From: Ministeria vibrans ATCC 50519
Lineage: Eukaryota; Opisthokonta; Filasterea
Length of the DNA stretch: 35,021 nt
Direction: 5' to 3'
Assembly: GCA_943704425.1 (NCBI GenBank)
Contig: CALSCP010002206.1
Location: forward strand, 4,841 to 39,861
Shown here: piece after piece, positions 20,306 through 32,400 of the stretch
Layout of the letters: each line of letters opens with the position of its first letter
Position numbering within the stretch: the stretch's first letter is position 1
Made by a program: the position numbers and the translations under genes
The notes under the pieces: generated by a model
What the model was told of the DNA's origin: nothing
What the model saw: the letters and a program-made list of their open reading frames with translations, nothing else
Databases searched by the model: none

Positions 20306-21336
20306 ATGAGTTCTTGCTCCGGTAAGCAGACAAGTGGATTTAGTGACAGCTCATCTCTTTTCACCCTCAAAATTCTTCTCAAGTGTGCGACGATTGTCAT
20401 GCGGGTCCACTGTTGAACGATTCGACCAGCCTTTCCGAACTTATCGAAGACATGATTGACGTTATTTGGTGCGAATACTTAGTTTTGTACTTTCATCAGC
20501 TTGTGAGCTATACGACCGGCGTGAGAGTATGTCGGTTAAATTGAATTGTTTCAAATTTGTTTCGTTTCTTCATCCGGTTTGTTTATTTAAAAACATATGA
20601 GTGGCAGTCGCTGTTTATTGTTGTGTAAACTGAGTTGTTATGATTGCCCGCTTCTTCCGTCTCTCTTATTTCTTTATTCTTTCTTTGAATATTTTTCGTT
20701 TTACCCCTTGTGCTTGTTGTGATGTGATTATAATTATTCTAATAATAATTATTATACACTGGGTCTTGTTCTTCTTCTTCTGTGAATGTTCACACACACG
20801 ACGTATTATAAATTATTCTCGTCTTCATTTATTCCTATTATTAACTTTTTATTCTTCCCTCTTTTAGCAAATCTTGCAATTATAAGTTGGAAGAAAAGCA
20901 TAAGTTCCAGGTGGGAACTATCCGAGGCAGAGATTTTGGAGCGCATGAGTCGGTTGCTCTGTGGAAGGAAGGAGGGCCCATTTTCACAGTGGAATTGGGA
21001 TTTACTAGGGCGGAGAATGGAAAATTGCACATCGCGCCTTTTTCCAAACAACTTCCGCCTGAGGCTGCCTCCAAAGTCAAGTGTTTGGGGACAATCCGGG
21101 GCTCAGTGTCTGACGTGATTGCATCCGCCATTAGGACCATGCAGAGTATGGGAACGTATATGAAAGGCATAACCGACTGCCAAGCATTCTCCAAGCGCTT
21201 TGTCAACAACGAATGTGGGCTGCGGTATGGTCGCCTCACCGACGGTGGCAAGACAATTGTCGGAGTGCTCACTGTTGTTGGTATCGGCGTGCTTGCTATT
21301 CTCGCTGCCGTGCTTAAGCCGCGAAATGGCCGCTGA
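20306..21336 (+). CDS. Putative PLAAT/LRAT-like thiol acyltransferase-hydrolase with membrane tail
   Basis: Inferred exons 20306-20321, 20384-20468 and 20868-21336, in consistent phase, give 189 residues. The last exon is the best supported. It reads GAHESVALW, then about 70 residues later TDCQAFSKRF, then a basic segment, a hydrophobic helix (TIVGVLTVVGIGVLAILAAV) and a basic end. This His-then-Cys order followed by a C-terminal transmembrane anchor matches the permuted NlpC/P60 fold of LRAT/PLAAT enzymes, where NCEHFV carries the catalytic Cys. The short N-terminal exons add CSVCDDC and CKSC, a possible metal-binding cluster not usual in PLAAT proteins. Substrate is probably a phospholipid or other ester, by inference. 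The 399-bp intron 2 could hide another exon. A PPPDE-type or other papain-like peptidase is the main alternative. Confidence 0.5.
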
Positions 21337-21616
21337 AAGTTTCAGACCCGACAATAATTTATGAAAAAGAAAAAGAATACAGCCAAGGGAGTTCGAAGAA
21401 ATGTGCCTATGTAGGGATAGTTTCAGTTTTTTTTAAGAAAGTGAATGAAAGACTTTGTCTCGAACTATTATTGTTGGTGGACGTTGTGTTTTCTTGTTTA
21501 CAATAATAATTTATATTCCATCGCGCATGTACACTCGCCCAGCTGGCTACTATCGCTACCAAATCAAACAGGTTTGGTCAATTAACGCTAGAATAAAGAA
21601 TAATTATTATACACAA

Positions 21617-22916
21617 TCATGTTTTTACCTTTGAAGGAAGAGCTTCGAAGAGGGGCTTGTCCGTTTCGCTGAGTAAGTGCGCCAGAGTCGTGCGGTCTTT
21701 AGTGACTTTGACAACATTCTTGATAGGTGGTAGCACATTAACCGTTGTAGCTGTTGTAGACTTGGCATTTGACGATAATGTCGATGTATGTGTGATGCGG
21801 ACGTGTGGTTGTGTTTCGCGCGCTTGTGGTAAGCGACGTGCATCGACGGACACGACGGCCAGCACTCGTCCATGCGAGTCGTGTGTGTAGGTTCCACTCC
21901 CTTGGAAGGTGTCTCCCTCGCGATACGTTGTCGCTCGGCTTGCGCGTGCAATTTCGGCGAGTTCGCGGTGGTGTGCGCGTCGCTGGGCGAGACTCTCGCA
22001 TCGTTGTTGAGGCTTCCTACCTTGCGGCTCTTCTGTTGGTTTCTATATTATATCAATGTGTTCATAATAAAAAAAACGAAATTGTGAGAAGGTAACGGTG
22101 CAACATTAAGTCGAACCTCAAGCTCATCAGAGACCGAGTCCTTACAATTAGCTCTCCTAGTGAGCAATGGCTGTCTTATAATTGTTGTAGTTGTCTCAAC
22201 CACACTCGCGGTCGATTGTTCCTCGAGCTCGGACTCGGAGTCTTCGGACTCGGGCTCAAACAGTATGACATCGTCCTCTCTTGATTTAAACTCCAATGCG
22301 CTCATAATCTGATCGTCCGCGGCCGGCGCCACCAGTGGAGACTTTGCGCGCCTATCAGTGCGAGTCGACAGCGAAATCGCTCCGCGAGCCCACACATCGA
22401 TGTCGGAAGGAAGTGGTTCTGCAATACACATATTTATACACATAATAATAATAATTATTATAAATATTGACCATGGCTAATAGCCATAGACTCGTCTCAT
22501 GATCGACACACCTTCATCTTCCGCCCAGCTGCAGGTTGAAGAGTCATTCGGCGCTTCTCCTGGATCCAGTGTGAGAAATTCAACCTGAGATGGAAAAACA
22601 ACGTTGTCAATGGCAACCGTCTCTAAAACGGCCTCTTGTTGACCACGTTCAACTGCCTACATCAATGACACACATGGCAGCAGCCAAGGCTTCGCGAGCA
22701 GCAACCATAGGCGCCTACAATGCCTCAGTTGAAGGGAAAATCGATGTTTTGTCGTCGTCTAACCTCTCGCTTCAATTGCAATTCGACCACTCGATGTGCC
22801 GCCTCGTTGAGGATCTCCTCGAGAAGTTCGCTGACTATGTCGGCGCCATCCTCTCGATGCTCCATCGCCTCCCACAAGTCCCCGGCAAGCCGACCGCCGA
22901 CAATGCGCTGCGCCAT
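21617..22916 (-). CDS. C2orf81 / DUF4639-like protein
   Basis: Four exons: 22916-22764, 22656-22512, 22418-22117 and 22042-21617. All phases fit and removing the introns clears several in-frame stops; the product is 341 residues. The N-terminus reads RIVGGRLAGDLWEAM, then DIVSELLEEIL, and after splicing SWAEDEEPLPSDIDVWARG. The order P/GGRL..W, a D-I-x-x-x-L-L-x-x-I/V helix, W..DEEP and D.WA.G is characteristic of the human C2orf81 (DUF4639) family. The middle is acidic (EPESEDSESELEEQ) and the end basic. Function of the family is unclear; occurrence beside a ciliary gene fits a cilium-linked role but does not prove it. Using the GTAAAA at 21618-21623 as a donor would replace the last three residues by Arg and move the stop to about 21582. 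Confidence 0.62.
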
Positions 22917-23071
22917 CAATCCCTCACGCTTTGACGACTCTTTTCACTTTTGCACTCCAATCGCAACAATCACCAGTCAAGTGAGTTAGTAGTGGAGGGT
23001 GTCTCAAAAGAGTAGAATAAAAAATTAAAAACGAATGAATTAATTACTTTTTTTTTTCTCTCAATCTTTTC
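22917..23071. promoter_or_regulatory. Compact bidirectional promoter
   Basis: Only 155 bp separate the start codons of the divergent C2orf81-like and RING genes, so both promoters must lie here or overlap the genes. The segment is AT-rich with a T-run close to the RING start. No canonical TATA box is evident. Confidence 0.55.
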
Positions 23072-24771
23072 ATGAAATTAAGACAGAGACAACCGGCAAC
23101 GAGTGCACGGAGAAGATTGCGAATAGATTCGCGAGACGGAGACGTAAGTCGACACAAATTGACAGAAGAGCTGAAAATTGAATTGAGCGTTTGATTTGTG
23201 TCACACTTTGCAAAGGAGCTTATCTGTGGAATCTGCCTGGCCCACATCACGCTACGCGGGGTCCTACCGACATGTGATCATCTGGTACGGATGTGGGGAG
23301 GCAAGAGCTGCGTTGAATCGACGTGTGTGCTGTGTTCTGTGTAGTATTGTGTGCAGTGCATTGAGGAATGGAGCAAAGTGTCCAACACCTGTCCGCTGTG
23401 CAAGTACCGCTTCCGCGTCATCATCGAGCGCCACGTGGACACTGCCTGTGCGGCCGATCACAAGGATCGCAAGATCCGTGTGGCCGATGTCTACCCGGAC
23501 ACGGACGACGAGGAGAGCTGGACGGCGGGTCAGCAGGAGTCGCTGGACTCGGCTGTGCACGATTCGTACGACTATGACGATCCCTTCATTGATGACGAGG
23601 CACTGCCGCCTCATGGAAACGGCGACGATGAAGAAGAAGAAGAAGAAGAAGAAGAAGAAGAAGAGAAGGAGGAGGAGGAGAAGGAGGAGGCAGACAGCGA
23701 CAGTGTGGATTTTGAGGACGACATCGGCTTTCGTCTGCCAAGAGGAAAGAGAACAAGGCAAAAAGAGAAGAAGAGAAAGCGGCAGATTGTTGAAGACAGC
23801 GACGAGTCTCCACTAAAAGGATCGACCAATCTCGCAGCACAACTCAGTAGTTTCGCCTATGACCAGAAACGACCAAAGCACACGCTCTCCTCCTCTCCCG
23901 AACGCCTCTCAACACCTCCCCCACCAGTTCGCTCTACATCAACCTCCCCTGTACGCCACCTTGCCACCTGCCTCTCGTCCCCGTCCTCGCGCGGCCGTCA
24001 CTCCCGTCGCTCGCGCCCTCGTCCGCCACCTCCGCACGTCGTCTCGCCCAACGGCACGACCTGGAACACTGTGTCACGCAGGACACAATCGCCATGTACC
24101 AAACCAACTTGCACGAGCACACGCACCAACAACAACGACGACAACAACAGCACCGACGGCCATCATGAGCCACACTCAGTTTCTCCACGCGTCACCGGCA
24201 TGTTCGATGTCTTCCGTCGAAACCGCCAACGCCTCGCACAACATCAACACCACAGCACCACCACATCATCATCTGCCATCTACAGTGTCCCTCCATCACC
24301 ACCATCCTCGCACCACTCTATCTCTCCTCCCCCCACCACCACCACCACGACAGATCTTGACCAAATCCAGTCGGTCAGTGAGTCTCCGTCCGTCCCGTTC
24401 CGTTCCCGTTCCTTCCGCTCATCCGCCGCCCATCCTCCACCGCTGCATTCTCCATCCGCGCCCAACCCAATGGAGCGCATTCATCGTCGTCAGATTGCCA
24501 TTTCAATCGCAGAGTCTCTTTGTGAAGAATCTGGATTGGACGAGTCGTTTCTGCCCAAACGAATTGCAACTCAAGTAAGAGAAATGGAGAGAGAGAGAAA
24601 CAAAGTGATAGAGAGAGACGTATTCACTCACTCTAATATCAATAGTTTATGCAACAAATGAGCGCGAGTGAGAATGCACAACAAACGTGGAATGAGCGCA
24701 GAACGCGCATTCGGTCGCTCGTGCGAGATGCAAAGGAGGAGACAGAGCAAGATGAACTTAACTTGTTATGA
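23072..24771 (+). CDS. RING-finger protein, probable E3 ubiquitin ligase
   Basis: Four exons: 23072-23143, 23216-23284, 23345-24574 and 24646-24771, all phase 0, giving 498 residues. Splicing assembles a complete C3HC4 RING near the N-terminus: C28-x2-C31-x12-C44-x-H46-x2-C49-x2-C52-x10-C63-x2-C66, with CIEEWSKVSNTCPLC close to the RINGs of PHRF1- and TOPORS-like proteins. Such RINGs recruit an E2 enzyme to transfer ubiquitin. A long poly-Glu/Lys acidic run (about residues 140-165), a nuclear-localisation-like KKRKR and a Ser/Pro/Thr-rich disordered region follow. The end is a charged helix (WNERRTRIRSLVRDAKEE). Intron 2 splits the RING just after H46-L47. A nuclear E3 role is inferred; no PHD finger is seen. 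Confidence 0.8.
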
Positions 24772-24838
24772 GTGAGTTGAAAGAGATGCACAGACGAACA
24801 GAAATGTAATATTGGTTGTACAGAAATCAATAATAATG

Positions 24839-27000
24839 TTAAAAGCCGATTGGGTCCATTGAGTCCTTTGAGACGTACGCGAGTACCTTGAAACGACCGC
24901 CCATGTGCTCCGGATGGACTAAGCGCTCACATGCGCTGATAATCTCACGCGCCTTGTCGTCTGGCTGCTTCTCAAGAAGACGCTCAAGTCGATGCGCAAT
25001 TCCCAACTGAGCAAATAGCCAGGGAGAGAGAAACAAAGTGGTAGAGAAAATAATAAGTGAGGGATAGATAATTAGAAGAGAGAGTGTGTGAGTGAGTGAG
25101 TAAATGAATTTTGTGTATGTATGTGTGTGTGAATACGGTTTGGAGGAAGATTCCTTGATCAACTGGCCCCTTGACAGTGACGCCATTGGTTTGCCCAACA
25201 CGACTCAAAAGCGAGAAGTCAACGTCCGCCGTGATGTCAGCCTCGCCGGGTGCAGACAGCAGAGCGTGACTTGCGTGGTTCTTCATTGCCTACGTATATA
25301 TGTTTAAGTGAGTGAATAAGAATAGTCATTGATAAATATAGGAGTGTGATTGAGACAGAAGTGTATGAACAGAATTGAAGCATTGTAAGTGGTTCTGCAA
25401 GAATGTGAGTGAGATTGTGCTAAAATAAAATTGCAATATTGAGTGCGACAAACAAAGGGAGACAGACAGACATACACACACACACATATATATAATTATT
25501 ATTAAGGAGTGAGAGACATAATTTTCACACAAGTTGTTACGCGTAGAGTTGGTCGATGGGCTGTCCATGACCCATAGTCCACAATGAGTGCGGCGGAGTC
25601 TCTCGTGCTCCCAATGCGCTGTGCAACCCCTCGTGCCATCTTCTCGCTCTCTATCGACATTTCAACTGCGTCATCAACTGAAAATTCAATGTTTTGTTCC
25701 GTCAAGTGCGGAAGTCGCTCCTACACCAATCATTAATAACTTTTCGCTTTTTTTCTTTTCTTTTTTTCGCAACCATCCAACAATTTTGTTTGTACCTTCA
25801 GAAAGTAATCAAGAGCGTCAGTCCGACGCGCAGACACAACAAACCGCAAGGCATCCCCCGTCGTATTGGCAGAATCGGATGAGACTGACGGTGAGACTGA
25901 CGGGGTTGTGCGGTCAATGAGCATTTCTCGCCATCCGTACTCCCTTGTCAGCTTAAACATGTGATAGGGCAGCGCATCAAACAGTTCGTGGGCAGTGATG
26001 TACTCAGTTTCACCTAGAAGCATGAGTAATAGAATGTATTGGTTTTTGTTGTGTGTTTGTTTTGTGCTTTGTCGCGTTTCCTTTCGCTTGGCATATCCTA
26101 TCTTGTACACCTACTTACCCGCTGGAACATCTTGAAGTTGACGGTACCACGAGACGGGCATGTGTGCGTATTTGCTTGTGGTGGTGAACACACTGTCTCT
26201 GTCCGTTGCATTGTGTTTCTACCAAACGAGTGAAGATGAGTTTTATAACAATAATATAAATGTAACTATGACAAACTTTGCCTTACCTCTCTGAGCTCCG
26301 CTCCTTCCGCACCACACAGTTTCTCGCATTGGGCGCCTACAGAGAATGAATACACATATATGTTCAGTTCGTTAAGTCACAGTCCATTTTTCTCAATTAC
26401 AACTCGTTTCATTAGCTCACCTTGCAAATGGTCACTTGTCTCTACCAGATGAAAAGAACTGATGGACGCCAAAGGTGGGAATTTCGCAATGGACTGAGAG
26501 GAAAACCAAAAGATGATCACAGTCACTCTCACTCATTCTCTGTGGCTCTCTCTGCCGTACGCGCATCATGTCTTGCGCAAGCGATCCTCGGCCAGGGCCT
26601 ACTTCAATCCACGCTATCTTGTTCGCGGGGCGGCCAAGGGCGTCCCAGCGCGCAATGTACCACACGGCGAGGAGCTGCGAGAGAGGAGACGGATCGCGTT
26701 ACACTATTGCGCTCAGGAGACTGTTCGATCGCTGCACACCTCGCCAAACACCTGGGACATCTCGGGGGAGGTGATGAAGTCCCCCTTGGCACCAAATACA
26801 GGCATGCGGGAGTAGTAGCCAAAGAAGGGATGGGTGAGACACGTCGACATGTACTTGGCAATGGTCATCGGGCCATTGCTGCTGATCTCAGACAGAATAT
26901 GCGGCAGCAGAGCCGACGGAAGCTGCGCTTCACTGCTTAGACACCGTGCAAGGCATGCGCGGCCAAGAGACGCTGATCGCGCCAGTGAGTGAAGCAGCAT
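24839..27000 (-). CDS. NDUFAF7: NDUFAF7, mitochondrial complex I assembly methyltransferase
   Basis: Nine exons: 27000-26740, 26674-26561, 26493-26421, 26336-26287, 26218-26119, 26013-25796, 25720-25541, 25289-25137 and 25006-24839. Every phase agrees; 438 residues against 441 in human. The start MLLHSLARSASLGRACLARC is Arg-rich and lacks acidic residues, as in mitochondrial presequences. Family motifs are MSTCLTHPFFGYYS, GDFITSPEMSQVFGE, the SAM-binding EVGPGRGSLAQDMMR (GPGRG about 113-117), ANEL-like TAHELFDALP and LIVDYG. The C-terminus PEHMGGRFKVLAYV also matches. NDUFAF7 symmetrically dimethylates an arginine of the complex I subunit NDUFS2 early in assembly, which implies a conventional respiratory complex I. 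The gene is convergent with the RING gene (67 bp between stops) and divergent from the SDR gene. Confidence 0.93.
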
Positions 27001-27254
27001 GAATAAAACTATAAAAGTGATAATCATTCATCACACGAGAATCCATTATTCACCTCATATATACCAAACGATCAACTATAAGTTGCAGTTTATGGCGGGA
27101 ACACCTTTACCCCTTGCATTTGTTTGTCTCATTTCTGTTTTATATTCAATCTTTTGTTGGACTCTGGTTTGACTTTTGATCGTTGAAAATGTAATGAACA
27201 GTTTCAACTTTCAAAACTTTCAAAATAATTACACTAGTGTCGACTCATTTGACG
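27001..27254. promoter_or_regulatory. Shared divergent promoter region of NDUFAF7 and the SDR gene
   Basis: 254 bp between two divergent start codons. It is AT-rich. Just upstream of the SDR start is a run of near-repeats of TTTCAA/ACTTTCAAAA. No canonical core element can be assigned with confidence. Confidence 0.45.
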
Positions 27255-28481
<1,227 letters not shown>

Positions 28482-28905
28482 ATACAACGAGTATGTTCTC
28501 TCTCCTTTTGCCCTTTCAATCCCCCTTTCTCACAAAGGGAATGCCGATTTTTTCCACTTCAGTTGTTTACAGATAATAGTGTTAATTAAGAAAAATAAAT
28601 AGAGAATCGGGAGCTGTAATGTCAAAACAAGACTATTCACAAAACTGTGTGTGTGAAACAAATACTTAATGTCCCGAAAGAAACCCATAGTCCCACTGAC
28701 ACACCCATGACTCATGCGAATAATGAAACCCTGTACACGACAGTCTCCGGCGCACCATTGCGGCGCCTCTCAGGAGATTATTATTCTTATGATCACAATA
28801 ATAATAATAATTATTATTATTATTATGAGTATAGTTCTTCGATCTTTCATTAACTTCCCAATAAACATATTTTTGACTCGAGACTCCTACGATTTTCTCA
28901 CTTCC
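28482..28905. other. Spacer between SDR and carnitine acyltransferase genes
   Basis: About 420 bp between two plus-strand genes, containing the SDR 3' end and the promoter of the next gene. 28796-28826 is an (AAT)n-(ATT)n palindrome immediately before an ATG at 28825. That ATG is in frame with the annotated start at 28906, so the last 81 bp may be coding. Confidence 0.6.
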
Positions 28906-29934
28906 ATGCTTCCTCGTCTTCCTCTCCCCTCGTTGACGGATGTTCTGGCTCGCTACGCCAAGGTAGATTGTGTGAACGGGAAATGAATATGAATACAACT
29001 CACTACTGTTTTGCTATTTTTTGCGACTGCATTTGCCTCAGAGTGTCCGCCCGCTCGTCAGCGACCTGGAGTACACGCGCACGCTGGCAGCAATCAAGAC
29101 GTTCCCGGAGCAGGCGGCCGACCTGGTCGCACTGCTGGAGCAGCGGCAGCGCAAGACAGCAAACTGGCTCAGCGACTGGTGGGTCGAGCACGGCTATCTG
29201 CGCCCTCGCGCCGCCACGCCCTTCTACGTCAGTGCTGCCATCAGCTTTCCTCCAAGTAATGCGCGCCCTCCCATCGCATGAAACAGCGAACGAATATTTT
29301 TTCTTTTCATATGAAACGTATTGTGTCTCTTTATGTGTTGTGGTGTGTGTTCCTTTGCAGACAACGACGGACAGCTGCTCCGTGCTGCGCGCATTCTCCA
29401 ACGCAGTCTCATGTACCGTCAAAAGATCCTTGATCGGGCTATTCCCCAGGAGAGGGCTGGCAAAGATTTGCTCTCCATGGACCAATACGGTAGATCAACC
29501 ATAGTCACAACTTATTCACGATGCGACTCACACTCTCTTTTAGATCGTCTTTTTGGCGCCAGTCGTATTGCTCGACCCACCTGTGACACTTTTAGTGTTC
29601 TTGAACCTGATCAGTCGCGCCATGTGTGTGTGATGAGCCGCGGAAATTTCTTCACCTTCAATCCCTTCGACTCAAACGGCCAAGTCAGCATCGTCTTATC
29701 CCGTTCTCATTATACTCATACATAATTCGTGTCTTTTGTCAGATCACGTCAATCACAACCCTGCTCAACACACTGCGTCGTATTCAAAGCGAGTCCACCT
29801 ACGACCCCATTGCGTCCCACATTGGTCTCATGGGTGCAACAGAGCGCAATGAATGGGCTCAAAACAGAGCTCTTTTGGAAAGTTTCCCCGAAAACCGGTA
29901 CTGTGTTTGGTTCCATATCTATTTATCATATGTC

Positions 29935-30010
<76 letters not shown>

Positions 30011-32121
30011 TAGTGTTTGAGGTGGAAGAAAAGCAGCAAAGAGAATGAGCGTCATTGTTTTTTTTTGATTTTTTTTGTTGGTGGAATAGGCAAATTCTGA
30101 AGTCGATTGACAGTGCGTTGCTCGTGATGTGTCTGGATGAACAGACGCCCACTGATGCATCAGACGGTCTCAAGCAGTGGCTGTGTGGCAATGGCATTGA
30201 GTCGGCGGGAAACCGCTGGTTTGACAAAATTAACGTAAGTGATACCTTGACCCTTTTTTAACTAGGGTGCAGCTTTATTCCTAACCCTATTGACAGGTGT
30301 AACCCTAACCCTATGTCTAATGCGCAGGTGATTGTGGCCGCCAATGGCGATGCTGGCATGTGGGTTGAACACACTGGCATTGATGGTCCTGCTCTTCAGT
30401 CCTGGATCGATTTTGTCGAAGTACAAACTCAAAAACACAATCCTCACTCTGACTTATCTCTCATTTTTGTTGTTCTTCTTTTTGTCTGTTATTCTCTCTT
30501 TCTTAGACTCAATCAAACGACTCCGATCGAACAGACGATTCATCTGAGCCAATCAATGTCACTTCTCACAAATGGTCAAAAGAGTCCCTTTCTGCCATTG
30601 AAGCTCCACTCAACAAAGCAAAAGATTACATTGAGTCCGAAACAAATCGATTAAATGTACTAACAACAACACCACCACCATCACCACCACCACTACCACC
30701 ACACACACAATGCTTTTTTACTAATAATTATTTGTTTAGGTTCGATCAGTTCTTTTACCCTACAACAAAAACACAATCAAACAGTGGAAAATGTCTCCAG
30801 ACGCATTTATGCAAATTATGCTACAATATTCGTATTACAAGTAAGTCAGAGGGGCGAAAAAAGACCTTTTATTTTTGTTTTATTTGTTTATTTTTGTATT
30901 AATTTGTGATTAATTTTGTGTCTTTTTTTCACTGTTCGTGTTGTGTGTCTCTAATCCTGTGTGTTTCCGTTCTTCAGTTGTTATCACTTACTCCAACTTC
31001 CTCTCTCTCTCTCTCTCTTTGTCTGTCTATAAATGTCACACTGACTGACAATATCTTTTTGTCACGCTGACCCACTTTCTCTTCTCTCTTTCTTTTTCTC
31101 CATGTGCGTTTCAGATTGCACAATGAGCCCACTGCAGTCTATGAAACCGCTTCCACTCGTCGTTTCCACACTGGTCGCACTGAAACCATTCGCAGTTGCA
31201 CTACCGAAGTACCAACAACTTTTGATGAAACGTTTGTGTCTTTTGCATTAATTATTTGTGTGTCTTAGGCGAAGGAGTTTTGCATTGCCATGGCAAAACA
31301 CAGTTCGAATGAATCAGAATATCCCAATCTGATTAATCTCCTCAAAAAAGTAAGAGTCAGAGAATTCATTTTAACATGAAACAAATGTGTGTGGTTTAGG
31401 CGACTAATCGACACTCTGAACTGACTCGCGACTGTTCATTGGGCGAAGGAATTGATCGCTTCTTTATGGGCATCCAAATTCTGCGCTCGCAAATTGATCC
31501 AAACCGCACAATTGATTTGTTTGCTGACGCGGCCTTTGACAAAACGCGCACGTTTAATCTTTCGACAAGTCAGGTATGGTCAGACTGTAGATTGAGTTAT
31601 TTGAGTGAGATAGATTGAGCGATATTGATTATTGATTGATATTGAGTGAGATATATTGAGTTGAGTAGAATAGATCGAGCGAGAATGATTATTAAATTTT
31701 TGATTAATATTGAGTGAGATAGGTCGAGCGGGAATGAGTATTGATTGATAATGATTATTGATTGATATTGAGTGAGATGGATCGAGCGAGAATGATTATG
31801 GATTGATATTGAGTGAGATAGATTGAGCGAGAATGATTATTGATTGATATTGAGTGAAATCGATTGAATGGTTGGGGGTTTTCTCAGGTTCCCTCGCCGT
31901 TGGACTGTGCGTGTGGGTTTGCACCGGGCACTCCGTCTGGCTATGGCATCTGCTACAACCTGGACGGGTCTAAGGGAAAGGGAACGCGTGTGACTCTGTC
32001 GACGTGGAGCGACGCACAGCCCATTGGCACTGCGACAGCCGATGTGGAGCGCATGGCCACCCAGTTGGCCGACTCCTTCCGTGAGGCTGCCCGTCTCTTT
32101 CCAGTCAAGGCCAATCTATGA
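28906..32121 (+). CDS. Carnitine O-acyltransferase (CRAT/CROT/CPT family)
   Basis: Thirteen exons with consistent phases, first exon 28906-28962 and last 31888-32121. Product is 588 residues, or 615 if the in-frame ATG at 28825 is used. The family's opening LPRLPLPSLTDVLARY is followed by NWLSDWWVEHGYL, DLLSMDQYDRLFGASRI and NRWFDKIN. The catalytic His is in WVEHTGIDGPA (about H295). STRRFHTGRTETIRS and a degenerate GPGTPSGYGICYN near the end also match. These enzymes move acyl groups between CoA and carnitine in mitochondria or peroxisomes for beta-oxidation. Chain-length class and location cannot be settled here, and no clear C-terminal peroxisomal signal is present (ends KANL). Introns carry a TG microsatellite, telomere-like repeats and a minisatellite, listed separately. 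Confidence 0.9.
29937..30010 (+). repeat. (TG)n microsatellite in carnitine acyltransferase intron 5
   Basis: About 36 uninterrupted TG units within the intron 29898-30089. Frames read through it give artefactual Cys-Val repeats. UG-rich intron tracts can bind splicing factors, but no effect can be inferred. Confidence 0.95.
30280..30314 (+). repeat. Telomere-like CCCTAA repeats in an intron
   Basis: Within the intron 30235-30327 there are one and then two-plus consecutive copies of CTAACC/TAACCC (the complement of TTAGGG), around a short interruption. They are flanked by coding exons on both sides, so this is an interstitial telomeric sequence, not a chromosome end. Confidence 0.75.
31590..31860 (+). 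repeat. Diverged minisatellite in carnitine acyltransferase intron 12
   Basis: Repeated units of roughly 40-45 bp built from GATTGATATTGAGTGAGATA and GATCGAGCGAGAATGATTAT, with substitutions and small indels. They fill most of the intron 31574-31887. Confidence 0.85.
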
Positions 32122-32302
32122 TAGTGATGATTTCTCAAATAATAATAATAATAATAATAATATTACTATTATTATTTTGGAATTTTAATCGTAAACCATA
32201 TTTCCATCCTGTCAGGACTTTTGCATATTGTTTCGTACAAACTAGAAAATATATTTTTTAGTCATGGTGCAAGCGCCGACTAAGCGCCGCTCTTCCGCAG
32301 AG

Positions 32303-32310
32303 TATAAAAG
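32303..32310 (+). promoter_or_regulatory. TATA box upstream of the questin oxidase-like gene
   Basis: TATAAAAG lies 91 bp before the ATG at 32401 and is followed by a pyrimidine-rich leader. It is the clearest core promoter motif in the window, in a short 279-bp spacer after the carnitine acyltransferase gene. Confidence 0.6.
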
Positions 32311-32400
32311 CAAAAAATATTCAATTATTTCAACCACTTTTTTTTACTTTTACTTTCACCCCCAATCACCAAACCGCGTCACTCCCACTCTTTAAAACCT

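Noticed and set aside
20004-20306. 100-codon plus-strand frame before the PLAAT/LRAT-like gene
   Set aside because: No family similarity, composition like the surrounding spacer, and no supporting splice or start context.
22630-22700. A very short (about 17-18 nt) intron in the C2orf81-like gene
   Set aside because: A normal 107-bp intron (22657-22763) joins the flanking exons in phase and removes the stops, so no micro-intron is needed.
29626-30048. Cys-Val repeat frame
   Set aside because: It is the TG microsatellite of a carnitine acyltransferase intron.
30280-30314. Chromosome end
   Set aside because: The telomere-like repeats are few and lie between coding exons of one gene.
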